From Myrica gale (Eukaryota; Streptophyta; Magnoliopsida; Fagales; Myricaceae), in NCBI GenBank assembly GCA_963930655.1, contig OZ005609.1:18363001-18427000 (forward strand): a stretch of 64,000 bases of DNA, in the 5' to 3' direction. The notes below the pieces were generated by a model. That model worked only from the letters and a program-made list of their open reading frames with translations, ran no database searches and was not told where the DNA came from. Positions 34,340-45,148 of this stretch are shown in pieces. A program made the position numbers and the translations under genes. Numbering within the stretch: position 1 is the first letter of the stretch; every line of letters starts with the position of its first letter.

Positions 34340-34720
34340 TGTGTTTTTGATGGATAGAGAAATGGCAAGCATACTTCTGTGCGCGAGAGGACCTCCGACG
34401 GAATCAAGAGTTATGTTGGTTTCCTACATTTTTCAGGATTCAAATGCATTCACAAAATTACCATCGAACATATTCAGAATTCAAACACAAACACCAATAC
34501 ATTTTACACAATCTCGAACAACTTTTTACTTTTGTATTCAACATAAGTTTTCGCTCTTTAAACTTTTTCACATCACTCCAATACTTTTTTTATTAAACAA
34601 TTCCATCAAATCATTTTTCTCTTCACTTTACACAAACACCAATAAAATACTATTACAAAATAAATATTCACAACTTCTCTAAAATCCTACATTTTTATTC
34701 CAACCGAACATATCCCTTGG
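34340..34720. other. A/T- and AAAC-rich stretch inside the Mutator-like element
   Basis: This strongly purine/pyrimidine-skewed filler (AAACACAAACACC-type words) is possibly a nested MITE. Its suspected ends (TTGGTTTCCTACATTTTT and the complement of AAAATGTAGG) are too imperfect to call. Confidence 0.3.
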
Positions 34721-35814
34721 TTTAGTAATTTTTTCTTGCAAAGAACGAAGAATCAAGTTACGAATCCATCAATTTTCAAAGGAATCCCCAATTTCGATTA
34801 GGGCTATTCTGTAGAAAGGACTTGGGATTTCGCTGGGTTCGTCAGATTGAGTGAAACGCAAATTTGGTCGTGAGACAGAGTAAAGTAGGTGGGATGAGAT
34901 AAGTGGCCTGCTGCGAGGTTGTTAGATTAAGTCTTTTTTTAATTTTTTTTGAAGTTAAGTAGGGTGCATGCGTGCAAATTAGAAATTAAATTTTTTTTAG
35001 CTGCCGTTCTATGTAGATTTGAGTACACGGTGCCATCATTCTATTAGTTGTTGACGTGACATTTTTTGACACGTCAATCAAATTAGTCAATGAATCAAAG
35101 CTTGATGGATAGAGGCACCAATTTTTACTTAGAATGATAATCACATGGACTTATTTATAGAAAATGATACATCAATGATCAATTTATCAAACAAAAATAT
35201 CACATGGATCGACCTACAATGTAATTAACCCAAAACATTATTTTCCCTCACTTAATCTGTGAAACAAATGCCAGCTTCCAAAAAAAAAGAGATAGATCTA
35301 CGAGAAGAAATAGCAATGGAGATGCAGAACATTGATAAATCTTCTATGACATCAGCATAATGGCTATACATAAAGAAAAAACTCATGCTTCCAGTCTCTA
35401 ATTATCTTGCCGCCAAGATTGACATGGTCGACCATATTCTCTCAGCGCCTTTTTTGCCACTATTTATCATTAGAGAAAAGGACAGAACAGAAAGGGACAC
35501 AAAAAGGTTTAAGTTGTGGAGGTTTTGACCTTTTAACTCTCGTCGTGCGCCTAAAAAATTATGTACTACTGCTCTACTTTAGTGGGGTTAGTACTTCACT
35601 GTTTATTATCGATCACATCAGTACGCTTGTCATCCCCGTATCAGTACTGTTACCATAGCTATTTTGTTCTCATTATGGAGGAAATAAACTCCATGAACGA
35701 CCGGCCCTAACCTAAGAGAACGCTTGCATTCCATCTTCTCATGCCACGCATGACGCGGGGAGATAATGATCAGAGAGGAGAGAGAGCAGAGAGAGAGAGG
35801 GAGAGGGGTTTATC

Positions 35815-36042
35815 TGTCAGTCGGATATGTGCTGGCCTAGACAGCTTATATCAAACCATAATTAGTCTATCTATTTATGGCATGATTCTTGTAAATATAT
35901 TTGTGATTAGCAGAATATTATAGCTTCCTATTTAGTTAGACGTGATTGACGTAGCTGCTGTGATTCAGCCTTGTAATTAGCCAAAGAAGTTTCTATATAA
36001 TGAGAAGAAACCTCACAATGAGGGCATTCAGTACAATTGATA
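35815..36042 (+). repeat. 5' LTR of Copia D
   Basis: A short LTR of 228 bp, TGTCAGTCGGATATG...AATTGATA. The end was chosen because the primer-binding site begins at the next base and because the right-hand target duplication TTATC follows the same AATTGATA at 39865. Confidence 0.88.
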
Positions 36043-36055
36043 TGGTATCAGAGCC
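36043..36055 (+). promoter_or_regulatory. Primer-binding site of Copia D
   Basis: TGGTATCAGAGCC is a perfect complement of the initiator tRNA-Met 3' end, directly after the LTR. Confidence 0.95.
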
Positions 36056-36675
36056 ACATCTTCTAAAATTAGGGTTGTGAGTCGCAAAATTTTCTGTGGG
36101 TGCGATTATTTTTTCTTGGTCGGCAGTTTCTGGGGGTTTCTGGGTTGCACTTTCCTTGTGGGAGGCAGTTGCTGTACTGCAATCATATTGTGGGAGTTGT
36201 AAACTACTATTCGGCAGTTTCTGTGGTGATTGGTGACGATCTCAACTGCTATTCGACAGTTTCTGTGGTGATTGGTGACAATCGGCTGTCGGCAGGGTCT
36301 GAAGGTTTTGGGGTGAATTTCTTGTCCTGGTTGTGGATCGGTGGTGCTGGAGTGCTGCTGTCCAGAGCTCCTTTGTCGCATATTTCTGGTGCTTTGGTGC
36401 TGTCGGCAGTTTCTGCACATTTTGCGGTGGTTTCCTCGGGCTGGTGGTGGATTGGTAATGCTGGAGTGCTGCGGTCCTCTTTTTTTCCTCTGGTCTGGAG
36501 TGCTGCGATCGAATACGTTCAACTAAAGTGCTGCTGTGGTCTTGGGATTTAACAGTTCATGTGGCCTGGGCTTGCTGTTCCACAAATCTGGTGGATTTGG
36601 GCCTGTTATTATTTATCAGGTTTTTTTTACATCTCGGCTTCTACTGTTTTTTTGTGTGTTTCTATTGTCTTTATT
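36056..36675 (+). other. Leader of Copia D
   Basis: This 620-bp leader before gag has a 42-bp tandem duplication (about 36207-36290, CTATTCGRCAGTTTCTGTGG) and other CGGCAGTTTCTG echoes. The plus and minus frames spanning it are incidental. Confidence 0.6.
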
Positions 36676-37674
36676 ATGTCTTCCACCGAGTCTTTCGGGG
36701 TCCGTTTTACTGGAAAAAATTATTCGGCCTGGGAATTCCAGTTTCAACTATTTGTAACGGGGAAAGAGTTGTGGGGTCACATTGACGGTAGTAATCCAGG
36801 TCCTACTGAGCCTAAAGAGCTGGGTCAGTGGACGGTCAAGGATGCACGTGTGATGTCCTGGATTTTAGGGTCTGTCGATCCTCTTATTGTACTCAATCTA
36901 AGGCCCTATAAGACTGCGAAGGCTATGTGGGAGTATTTGCAGAAGGTTTATTACCAAGATAATACTGCTCGTCGTTTTCAGTTGGAATATGAGATTGCTA
37001 CTTTTACTCAAGGTAATCTCTCCATTCAGGAGTATTTTCCTGGTTTTCAGAACTTGTGGGGAGAATTTTCTGATATGGTGTATGCGAAGGTGCCTGCTGG
37101 ATCTCTCTCTGCTAATCAGGACGTTCATGAGCAAAGCAAGAGAGATCAATTTCTTATGAAATTACACTCTGAATTTGAGATTACTCGCTCCAATTTAATG
37201 AATCGGGATCCTTCTCCATCCTTGGATGTTTGTTTTGGAGAATTACTTCGCGAGGAGCAGCGTCTTCTCACACAGTCTACATTCCAGGAGGTGTCTAGAA
37301 TCTCTAATCCAAATCAGGTTGCTTATGCAGCCCATAGTAAAGGGAAAGATATGCGGAAAGTTCTATGTTTCAGCTGCAAGAAATATGGTCATATTGCCGC
37401 CAACTGTGCCAAGAAAACTTGTAACTATTGTAAGAAACAGGGCCACTTTCTCAAAGAATGTCCCATCCGGCCTCCGAAACGTCCAGCTAATGCTTATCAG
37501 GCAGTCGTGAACCCCTCCTCTGTTCCAGAAATATCCTCGGCTTCTTCTTCTACTGTTGGGCAATCAGTTCTTACTCCAGAAATGGTCCAACAAATGATTG
37601 TATCAGCCTTTTCTCCCCTCCAGCGAATGACTCTTCCCCTGTGCCTGTTCCCACGCCTTCTGAGCCAGTTCTGA
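36676..37674 (+). pseudogene. gag: gag of Copia D, open but fused to a deletion joint
   Basis: Starts at 36676 (MSSTESFGVRFTGKNYSAWE). The UBN2-type gag domain includes AMWEYLQKVYYQDNTARRFQ and LHSEFEITRSNLMNRDPSPS. Two consecutive zinc knuckles follow, CFSCKKYGHIAANC and CNYCKKQGHFLKEC. The frame stays open for 332 codons, but its last 15-20 residues run past the deletion joint into out-of-frame pol sequence. This could still give a particle-forming, RNA-binding Gag. A two-knuckle Gag is a known feature of some plant Copia groups. Confidence 0.88.
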
Positions 37675-39302
37675 TAAGCTCTTCTCAAATTGGTCCTCGA
37701 CGATCTGCCCGAGAATCACGCCCTCCAGATCGGTATGGTTTTAATGCTACTTTGACTTCTATTCCCATTCTTTCATGCTTTTCAGAGGCTGTTAAACATG
37801 ATTGTTGGCGGACGGCAATGGATGAAGAACTTCGGGCTCTCCAGGATAATCTTACATGGGACATGGTTCCTTGCCCATTGAATGTGAAAGTCATTGGCTG
37901 TAAATGAGTTTACTCGATTAAGCTTCGTTCTGATGTGACTTTGGACAAGTATAAGGCTCGATTAGTTGCTCTTGGAAATAGGCAAGAATATCGGGTGGAC
38001 TATGAGGAGACATTTGCTCCGGTGGCGAAGATGACTACGGTGCGTACGATTATTTCTATTGTTGCCTCCCAAGGTTGGTCACTTTACCAAATGGATGTCA
38101 AAAATGCTTTTCTTCATGGGGATCTCAAAGAAGACATTTACATGACTCCTCCTCCAGGTTTGCTTACTTCTCCGTCTTCTGATGTGTGTAAGTTGAAGCG
38201 GTCTCTCTATGGCCTAAAACAAGCACCCCGGGCATGGTTTGAAAAATTCCGGTCTACTCTACTTAGCTTCTCCTTTGTCCAAAGTCAATATGACTCCTCT
38301 TTATTTATTTGCAAGACTTCTACTGGTCTCGTTCTTTTACTCGTGTATGTGGATGATATTGTCATTACTGGGACTGATTCCTCCTTGATTACACATCTCA
38401 AGCAGCAACTTCATACTTCTTTTCATATGAAGGACCTTGGTCCTCTTACATATTTTTTGGGTTTGGAGGTGCACACAGATTCTTCTGGTATATTCTTGAA
38501 TAAACACAAATATGCCCAGAATTTGATTCGTCTAGCTGGTCTTCAGGATTCTTCTTCGGTGGATACTCCTATGGAGGTTAATGTGAAATATCGTAGTGAG
38601 GAGGGCGATCTTCTTTCTGATCCTACTGTGTTTCGACAATTGGTAGGCAGTTTGAACTATTTGACTATTACTCGACCTGATATTTCCTTCGCTGTTCAGC
38701 AGGTTAGCCAGTTTATGCAAACTCCACGCCTTCTCCACTTAGCTGTTGTACGTCGTATCATTCGATATCTTCGAGGTTCACCTGGTCGTGGGTTGTTCTT
38801 CCCAACTGGTTCTCCTTCTCGTCTAGTTGCTTATAGTGATGCGGATTGGGCCGGCTGTCTTGATACTCGACGGTCTGTCACAGGTTGGTGCATGTTTCTT
38901 GGCAATTCTTTGATCTCTTGGAAGAGTAAGAAACAACCACGTGTTTCTAAATCTTCTACTGAATCCGAATATCGCGCCATGTCTGCTGCTTGTTCTGAGA
39001 TTGTCTGGCTTCGTGGCCTTCTGTCTGAGCTTGGTTTTTCTCAATCTGATCCTACTCCGCTACATGCTGATAACACTAGCGCTATTCAGATTGCCGCTAA
39101 TCCCGTTTATCATGAGCACACGAAGCATATTGAGGTCGATTGTCACTCTATTCGGGAAGCTCTGGACACTCGTGTCATTTCTCTTCCTCACATTTCCACC
39201 AACCTCCAGATTGCTGACATTTTTACAAAGGCCATGACTCGACAACGCCATCAGTTTCTCATGGGCAAATTGATGCTTCTTGATCGCCTAGCATCAATTT
39301 GA
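37641..39302 (+). pseudogene. pol: Reverse transcriptase-RNase H of Copia D, one in-frame stop
   Basis: The frame runs from about 37641 to 39302 with a single TGA at 37905-37907, where relatives have Trp (GCKWV). RT: RLVALGNRQEYRVDYEETFA, QMDVKNAFLHGDLKEDIYMT, LKRSLYGLKQAPRAWFEKF and LLVYVDDIVITG with intact YVDD. RNase H: YSDADWAGCLDTRRSVTGWC, KSSTESEYRAMSAACSEIVW, LHADNTSAIQIAANP and HTKHIEVDCHSIRE carry the acidic catalytic residues. Aspartic protease and integrase are absent between gag and this frame. It is the most recently active-looking pol in the window. Confidence 0.9.
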
Positions 39303-39309
39303 GAGGGGA
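39301..39309 (+). promoter_or_regulatory. Polypurine tract of Copia D
   Basis: GAGAGGGGA lies immediately before the TGTCAG start of the 3' LTR. Confidence 0.85.
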
Positions 39310-39865
39310 TGTCAGTCGGATATGTGCTGGCCTAGACAGCTTATATCAAACCATAATTAGTCTATCTATTTATGGCAAGATTCTTGTAAATATATTTGTG
39401 ATTAGCAGAATATTATAGCTTCCTATTTAGTTAGACGTGATTTACGTAGCTGCTGTGATTCAGCCTTGTAATTAGCCAAAGAAGTTTCTATATGTGAAGC
39501 TTTACTAGTCAAACGTAAATGGTCCATGGAACTTTGGGTTGCGCGAAGATATTGAGTACAGATATATAACCTCACTTTTTCTTCCGTACGTATCAAGATA
39601 ATATCAATTTGTACTGAATGCCCTCATTGTGAAATTTCTTCTCATTATGGGCATGTTTGAGACCCCAAATATTTGGGGTCTCAACAAATCGGACAAACCA
39701 AACAAACTTCAAAATTTTTAACTTTTACACCTACACACTTCACTTTTTACAAACCCCAATAAATCTCAATAAAGTAAAGATTCTCAAAATTTTAAGAATA
39801 TTCCTCAATAAACCTCATCATAATGAGAAGAAATTTCACAACGAGGACATTCAGTACAATTGATA
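39310..39865 (+). repeat. 3' LTR of Copia D, interrupted
   Basis: 39310-39493 matches the first 184 bases of the 5' LTR. The remaining tail (ATAATGAGAAGAAA...AATTGATA) is displaced to 39820-39865. In between lie an inverted copy of that tail plus flank (39494-39648) and a 171-bp spacer. Confidence 0.85.
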
Positions 39866-39973
39866 TTATCTTGATACGTACGGAAGAAAAAGTGAGGTTA
39901 TATATCTGTACTCAATATCTTCGCGCAACCCAAAGTTCCGTGGACCATTTAAGTTTGACTAGTAAAGCTTCAC
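39494..39973. repeat. Inverted duplication across the Copia D/host junction
   Basis: The left arm 39494-39648 is the reverse complement of the right arm 39820-39973 (about 155 bp, roughly 95-97% by eye). The right arm contains the LTR tail, the target duplication TTATC and over 100 bases of host flank in the original order; the left arm is therefore the inverted extra copy. The spacer 39649-39819 contains a perfect 24-bp palindrome, GAGACCCCAAATATTTGGGG plus TCTC, at 39659-39682. The rest of the spacer is AT-rich and resembles a MITE. Confidence 0.9.
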
Positions 39974-40204
39974 ACATTCGAAGAATTACAACGGCCTACT
40001 TCCAAATAAACACGTGGGGATAAAGATACAGACTACATGCATGCACTACTCACTCAACTTGGAGTTTTTTTATTCCTCTGGAGAAAAGGAAAAAGGATAA
40101 AAAATAAATATGCAAGAGGAAAGGCGTGAAAAAAGAAGAAGAAGATTAGACTAGGATAGAAGCAGGGCCTATGCCTCTTTTAACTCTTTATAAGACGGGT
40201 GCAT

Positions 40205-40470
40205 GAACCTGTATATATCAGAGCTCTTTCAAGTTGACACTCTTGCTTGTCTTCATCGTTAGCATATTTGGGGTTCAACCAGACACTGCTTTTGAACATT
40301 GTTTTGAACGTGACAACAATAATATGCTGTGGCATTGGCATCTTTGGGACGTAACGAGTACTTTCTTCACGGTCAAAATTAATCCCAGTAACTGGATCAT
40401 AAGTGGTAAGGCAGATGTTCATGGAAAAGGGTTCTTGGTCAGTGCGATTTTTTTTTCTCGTATAAAAGTT
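40205..40470 (+). pseudogene. Possible small secreted protein, frameshifted (copy A)
   Basis: The frame contains LTLLLVFIVSIFGVQPDTAF, like a signal peptide, followed by HCFERDNNNMLWHWHLWDVT and STFFTVKINPSNW. A TA-dinucleotide loss relative to copy B puts the only ATG out of frame. I do not recognise the family, and splice sites are unclear. A partial third copy occupies about 1-85. It may be a chance frame in conserved sequence. Confidence 0.25.
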
Positions 40471-42449
40471 CTAGAACCAAAACAAAAAAGAAACATTATA
40501 TAGTATATTGTAGGGATAAAAATATTTTATATCTTTCAATTATAGGAGTTTTGACAATTTACAATATATTCTACTGTTATTTTTGTCACATTGCATGCAC
40601 CCACTAACTAGCTATATATTGATTTGCACCCTATGTTAAAATAATATTTTGGTACTTGAAATGAAAATTTTAATTAGATTCATAATTTTTTTTAAAGTGA
40701 CAATCATATGAGGTTAAAATCATAATTTTAGATGCCAAAAACAAAATTAAATTTCTGCTAGAATAATTGAAAAAATTTTAAGGGACGGTGCAAATTAGTA
40801 TCTTTTAAATCAATTGGGGGTTGATAAAATATGACAAAAAATAATCTTTTGGAGTGCAAAATATCAAGACCTAGTTGGAAAGTGCAAAATGTATTTATCT
40901 TTATATTATAACAATTTTTAATTTTCTCAAATTTGCTCCAATAAAAAAATATGGGTGTACGTGCAGACAATTTCACTCAATTTATTCTTATATTTTAATA
41001 ATTTTTAATTTCTCAAAATTGGTCGGCCGGCTAAGGAAAATGGATGCATTACCATCCGGACATTAAATATTCCTCCATTTGATTTTTCAGTTTGGTCGAG
41101 GCACACAGATTTGGATTATAATTTCTTATAGTTCATGATACGGCATGCTATATTAGTTAGGTAGATTTTCCTTAATGGCAACGGTTGATTTCAAGGTCAG
41201 TGGTACATATTCCATCACATTAGTATATAGTACTAATGAATTAGCGATCACCTCCACATTCAAAGTGCAATGTGCTAAACATGTTAAATATATCTGTCCT
41301 TCTCATTTAAATTCAACAGTTCTATCTAAGACGGCGATTAATATAGCAAGCTAATTGTGTTCCCCATTCAAATAGTCCTGTTCAATGGAGAAAAGATTAT
41401 AAAACTTAAAGAAAGAAACAAATAATAATCAGATAAAGGAAGCTAATTGCGGCCCTCTCTTTCGCGAGTATCGATCCCTGATCTTCAGATGATGAAATCC
41501 CTAAAAGTACTGTGTCTTGATCCTACCAATTAATTAATAAATAGTCTGGAAGAAGAACAAAAACAATCGGATAAAGGAAGTGTGAATTTACATTTGTGGA
41601 ATGATTGTGTGGGAAGAAGAAATTAGGGAAAAGAAGCGAATGATTATAGTGGAGGGGGCATAAAAACTATAGTGCTCGTGCTCCAGAAAGCATGCAGTAT
41701 TGTCCCTTTGGTCGTTGGTCAATCGGACAGTTAGAAAACTTCGAGAAGCAATTGAAAGTCTTCCGGAAAACTAAGTTGTCGCAACAGTTGTGGTCAAAAA
41801 TTTTGTTTGGTCATATATATATTTATTTACTGGGACAGTCGAGTGGTGGGGTATAGCCTTCTACACCTTTATAACTAACCCTCTATTGCTTTCACACCAG
41901 AGACAATAATAAGCTTTAATGCATTTTAACGGGCAATGAAAGTGAAATTTGACTGTTTGTTCTCCCCCCGCAAGAAAATGTAGGTCGTTTTTATTTCATA
42001 GCTCCCCCATGAGGTAGTCACCATGTAAATTTTAAGATGTTTATGGGATTTAATCATGTATAAGCCAAGTAAATCTATAACTATCGGTATCCACGTTTTC
42101 CATTAAGATAACTTAATTTGGAAAGTTTATTAACATAAGGATCATGAAGAACTAGAAAACAAGATGAAAGGAAAAAGTTTTCGATGAATCAGTTGATCTA
42201 TGATGACCACGTCAAACAAACCTTCCCTCCAAATTTCGCACTTGCACGCCTCAATCACAATTTTTTCACCAGGAGGGAATGAGTCCTCCAATGGTTCAAT
42301 TAGCTTTTTGCTCTACTTCAATATTTTCTAATTCACACAACAAATGTAGTGTACCTTCCTTTAATTATTTCACCTCCTTTTATACTTGTTTTCCCACTTT
42401 CCTTCCACGTAGTGGGTGTCTTTCATAACTGTTCATATTGTGGGTATCA

Positions 42450-42770
42450 GGGATGATTTCCCTTAGTCCTCCTTCGACAATCGCAATCCAGCGCATCTTT
42501 TCACTACCTTGGATGACAATTTCGTGTGCGTTTTGCCTTGCATAACATTTGTCGCTGAGAATTTTCCATGCCTCTGTCAGAGGATATGAAGATGGAATAT
42601 CTTCAATCTTCAATCTTCGAAATACTGCGATTCCGTGAGTTGCTTGGTAGAATTGCTTCGATACCAGGCAGAGATTTTGTCATTCTCTCAAATTATTATG
42701 GACAACCCAACTTATCACCTCGGACCATAATTCTTAAGGCAGGGCTTGAGTAGGGTTTCGCTTCGATGGC
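42450..42770 (-). pseudogene. F-box-like fragment, copy A, 3' part deleted
   Basis: Counterpart of 5984-6470. The GSEKMRWIAIVEGGLREI stretch is kept, but the following GNPKAKYL region and the adjoining Gypsy LTR are lost by a deletion that joins the equivalents of 6167 and 5163 through a short shared ATTT. Confidence 0.5.
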
Positions 42771-42975
42771 CGCATCCTTAATCTTTTAACTATTCTTTGT
42801 TTCTTCTTTCCCTCTGTTGCCTCTGTTGAGATGGTCTCTCTCTTTATATCTGCATATTTTTTGCAGTTAATTTTAAAAAAGGATTGCTCATGGAAGCTCG
42901 TTTGGTTAATCGTGTGTTGTCTCTTTGCTTTGCGAGTTGAACATTTCCTTTAATTTAGTATCTTTAGCGTTTGTT

Positions 42976-44100
42976 GTTTCGAATGCTCCCTATCTATGGA
43001 TGACAGTGGCCACTGCAAATTTCTTCAGTGATTGTGGGGACCAGTGTGCGTATCAGTCCGTGATTTAGCACGTAGGCAACCAATGTTGCCAGTGGTTCTG
43101 GGGTATCTCAGCTCTTTCGGTTAGAGGTAAAGGGCAAGTTTGTTAGTCTTACCACCTCAAATGATCTCTGGGAGTCTGATCCTGAGCCTCCAACTGCTCC
43201 TACATGGCGTTCGAGGCCCTATTCCCAGCCTCTTTTGATTGAACAGCTGATGAGGGATTCTCTGTCGCTTCCTTGCGACATAAAAGTTGATAAGATTGTG
43301 CAGGATCTTTCTCATACTGTGACAATGCTTGTTGCCTTGGATGCGGCTGAGTTGTCACATGACGAGGATTTGGAGTCTATTCGCCTCAAGTTTCGGAGGC
43401 TCGAGGGCGAACTGGAGGATTAGAAGAAGAAGGTTGACGAGTTGTGAATCGTGGCTCATGATGTCCGCTCTCAAGCTCAAATATATGAGGTAAGGGTGAC
43501 ACCTTTGGAAAGTGACATCGCTTCTCAAGACGCTACTATCGCCGAGTTAAGATGGGTCGTTCATGAACTCGAGCAGGGATGTGTGGACTTCGAGCTTATC
43601 TTGTCTAGGGAGAAAGCGACAATTTTAGAGCACTTGAGCGAGTTTCACACGTCTTCAACGAGTAAGGAAGAGCCGTTGCAATCTAAAGTGGTGGAGATTT
43701 GTTACGCTATGCATGAGGCTAATAATTCCTTTGTTGCTGAGAAGAAGAACCTGAAGGAAAGTCGCACTGGCCTTAGCCTTCGCGTTTCCGAATTATCAGC
43801 GATGCCTGCTTTTCTTAATGATTTTGCATTTTGCACACAGGTGCATCGGTGCAGCTATGACAGTCCTTGACGCGGCTGACATATGTGAGGGGATCCATTT
43901 TAAGGATCTCAAAGAAGAGCGTGCGAAGGAACTTTACCAGGTCCTTGTTGAGGACTTTGGAACCTGTGGTACTCATTTCCTCCTGCAGAAGATTAGAATT
44001 TGTAATAATATTTCATTATTTTCTTTGGATTTGGTTGTACGTCTGAACATCTGCGACTTTCTCTCTTATATCTTGAATTTGGTTGAATATAATACTTGAT
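42976..44100 (+). pseudogene. Coiled-coil protein remnant, probably from a retroelement
   Basis: Broken plus-strand frames (43235-43423, 43451-43870, 43818-44099) read as one protein with charged heptad-like stretches: DEDLESIRLKFRRLEGELED and ATIAELRWVVHELEQGC, then NNSFVAEKKNLKESRTGLSL and HFKDLKEERAKELYQVLVED. In-frame stops and one frameshift separate them. Long coiled-coil extra ORFs of this type accompany some large plant Gypsy elements of the Tat/Ogre type, and the adjoining 85-bp tandem repeats fit that. A host origin is possible. Confidence 0.45.
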
Positions 44101-44259
44101 CATCTTTGTCTTGAGCTTCAATTGCTTCTTGTTGCGGCAATTGGCTACATACTTCGTAGTATGCTTTCATCATTTGGATTCTGTTGGATTTGTTTGTCTC
44201 CCCTTACTTGTATTTTCTTTGTAAACTTTTAATTGGGATTCGTTGTTCTTTGCGGCAGT

Positions 44260-44880
44260 AGTTGGGCATGACTAGGAATCCTCGTTTCCAATTAGGACTT
44301 CATTTTGGATGCGACTAGGAATCAGGATTCTCCAAGGTTATCTTACTCTTGAGAAGTCTAGAAACCGTAGTTCTCCTAAGTCTTTCATTGTAAAGGAAAC
44401 TGGGAATCGGGGCTTTCGGAGGTTATCTTACTCTTGACGAGACTGGGAACTGTAGTTCTCTTAAGTCTTTTATCGTGGATGCGACTGGGAACCGAGGTTC
44501 CCCGAGGTCTTCTTACTCTTGAGGAGATTGAGAACCATAGTTCTTCTAAGTGTTTCCTTGTGGATACGACTGGGAACGAGGGTTCTCTGAGGTCGTCTTA
44601 CTCTTGAGGAGGCTGGGAATTGTAGTCCTCCTACGTCTTTCGTTGAGGATGTGACTGGGAACCAGGGTTCTTTGAGGTCTTTTTACTCTTGAAGAGGCTA
44701 GGAACCTTATTTATCCTAAGTATTTCGTTGTGAATACGACTGAGAATCGAGGTTCTCCGAGGTTGTCTTACTATTGAGGAGACTGGGAACAATAGTTCTT
44801 CTATGTCTTTTGTCGTGGATGCGACTGGAAACCGTAGATCTCCTATGTCCTTCTCCGAGTCATCTTACTTTTAAGTTGAC
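44260..44880 (+). repeat. 85-bp tandem repeat array with dimeric units
   Basis: GATGCGACTGGGAACCGAGG-like starts recur at 44308, (44393), 44478, 44563, 44648, 44733 and 44818, an exact 85-base period. Each unit divides into two related halves of about 43 bases (GACTGGGAAC-CGAGGTTC and GACTGGGAAC-TGTAGTTC), so the array grew from a dimer. Units are roughly 80% alike by eye. Confidence 0.9.
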
Positions 44881-45148
44881 GAATATACTCCATTATCATT
44901 CATTTAACAAGTAATTTTGAAGAGAACTTCGAATTTTTCATTTGTAGCGAATAGTACTAAAACATCAAAATCATAACATAAGTGTAAACACATGGCGATA
45001 GATAGCACCAAGGTGCCTTATGTGTAATACTTTATAAGGTACATCAAATTTTGTGGATGTTGTAGTGCTCCTCCCTGAAGGTCCTTGAAATAGTATATTA
45101 TTCCTGGTCGCTTGGATCCGACAACACTACATGAGCCTTCCTAGTTTG

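Larger units (their letters stand above)
33447..35231. mobile_element. Mutator-like element with long terminal inverted repeats
   Basis: The left end GGGTTAATTGTACTGTAGG and the complement of the right end GGGTTAATTACATTGTAGG begin inverted repeats of roughly 220 bp (33447-33665 against 35010-35231). They share GGTCCATGTGGT/AGTCCATGTGAT, AAAAATTGGT and TGTCACGTCA. Flanking 9-mers AATATATTA and AAAACATTA agree at 7 of 9 positions, as expected for a decayed 9-bp target duplication. Long inverted ends plus a 9-bp duplication are typical of Mutator-like elements. No transposase is visible in its 1.8 kb. Confidence 0.82.
35815..39865 (+). mobile_element. Copia D: best-preserved Copia element, lacking protease and integrase
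   Basis: 5' LTR 35815-36042, primer-binding site 36043-36055, leader, gag 36676-37674, RT-RNase H 37641-39302, polypurine tract 39301-39309, 3' LTR from 39310. The target duplication TTATC stands at 35810-35814 and 39866-39870. Copy B shows the empty site (near 51179-51184, single TTATC). The 3' LTR is interrupted by an inverted duplication with a spacer (39494-39819). The joint between gag and RT removes protease and integrase, so the element is non-autonomous. Confidence 0.92.
35636..42975. repeat. Older copy A of the same duplicated unit, interrupted by Copia D
   Basis: 35636-35814 matches 51004-51184. 39866-40375 matches about 51180-51691. 40376-41040 matches bases 1-618, 41041-42460 matches 3708-5163, and 42456-42975 matches about 6167-6677. 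This copy is visibly more diverged than B and C are from each other. It lacks the CACTA insertion and the second copy of a 24-bp tandem repeat. It carries its own Copia D insertion, and a deletion joins the equivalents of 5163 and 6167 across a short shared ATTT. Confidence 0.9.
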
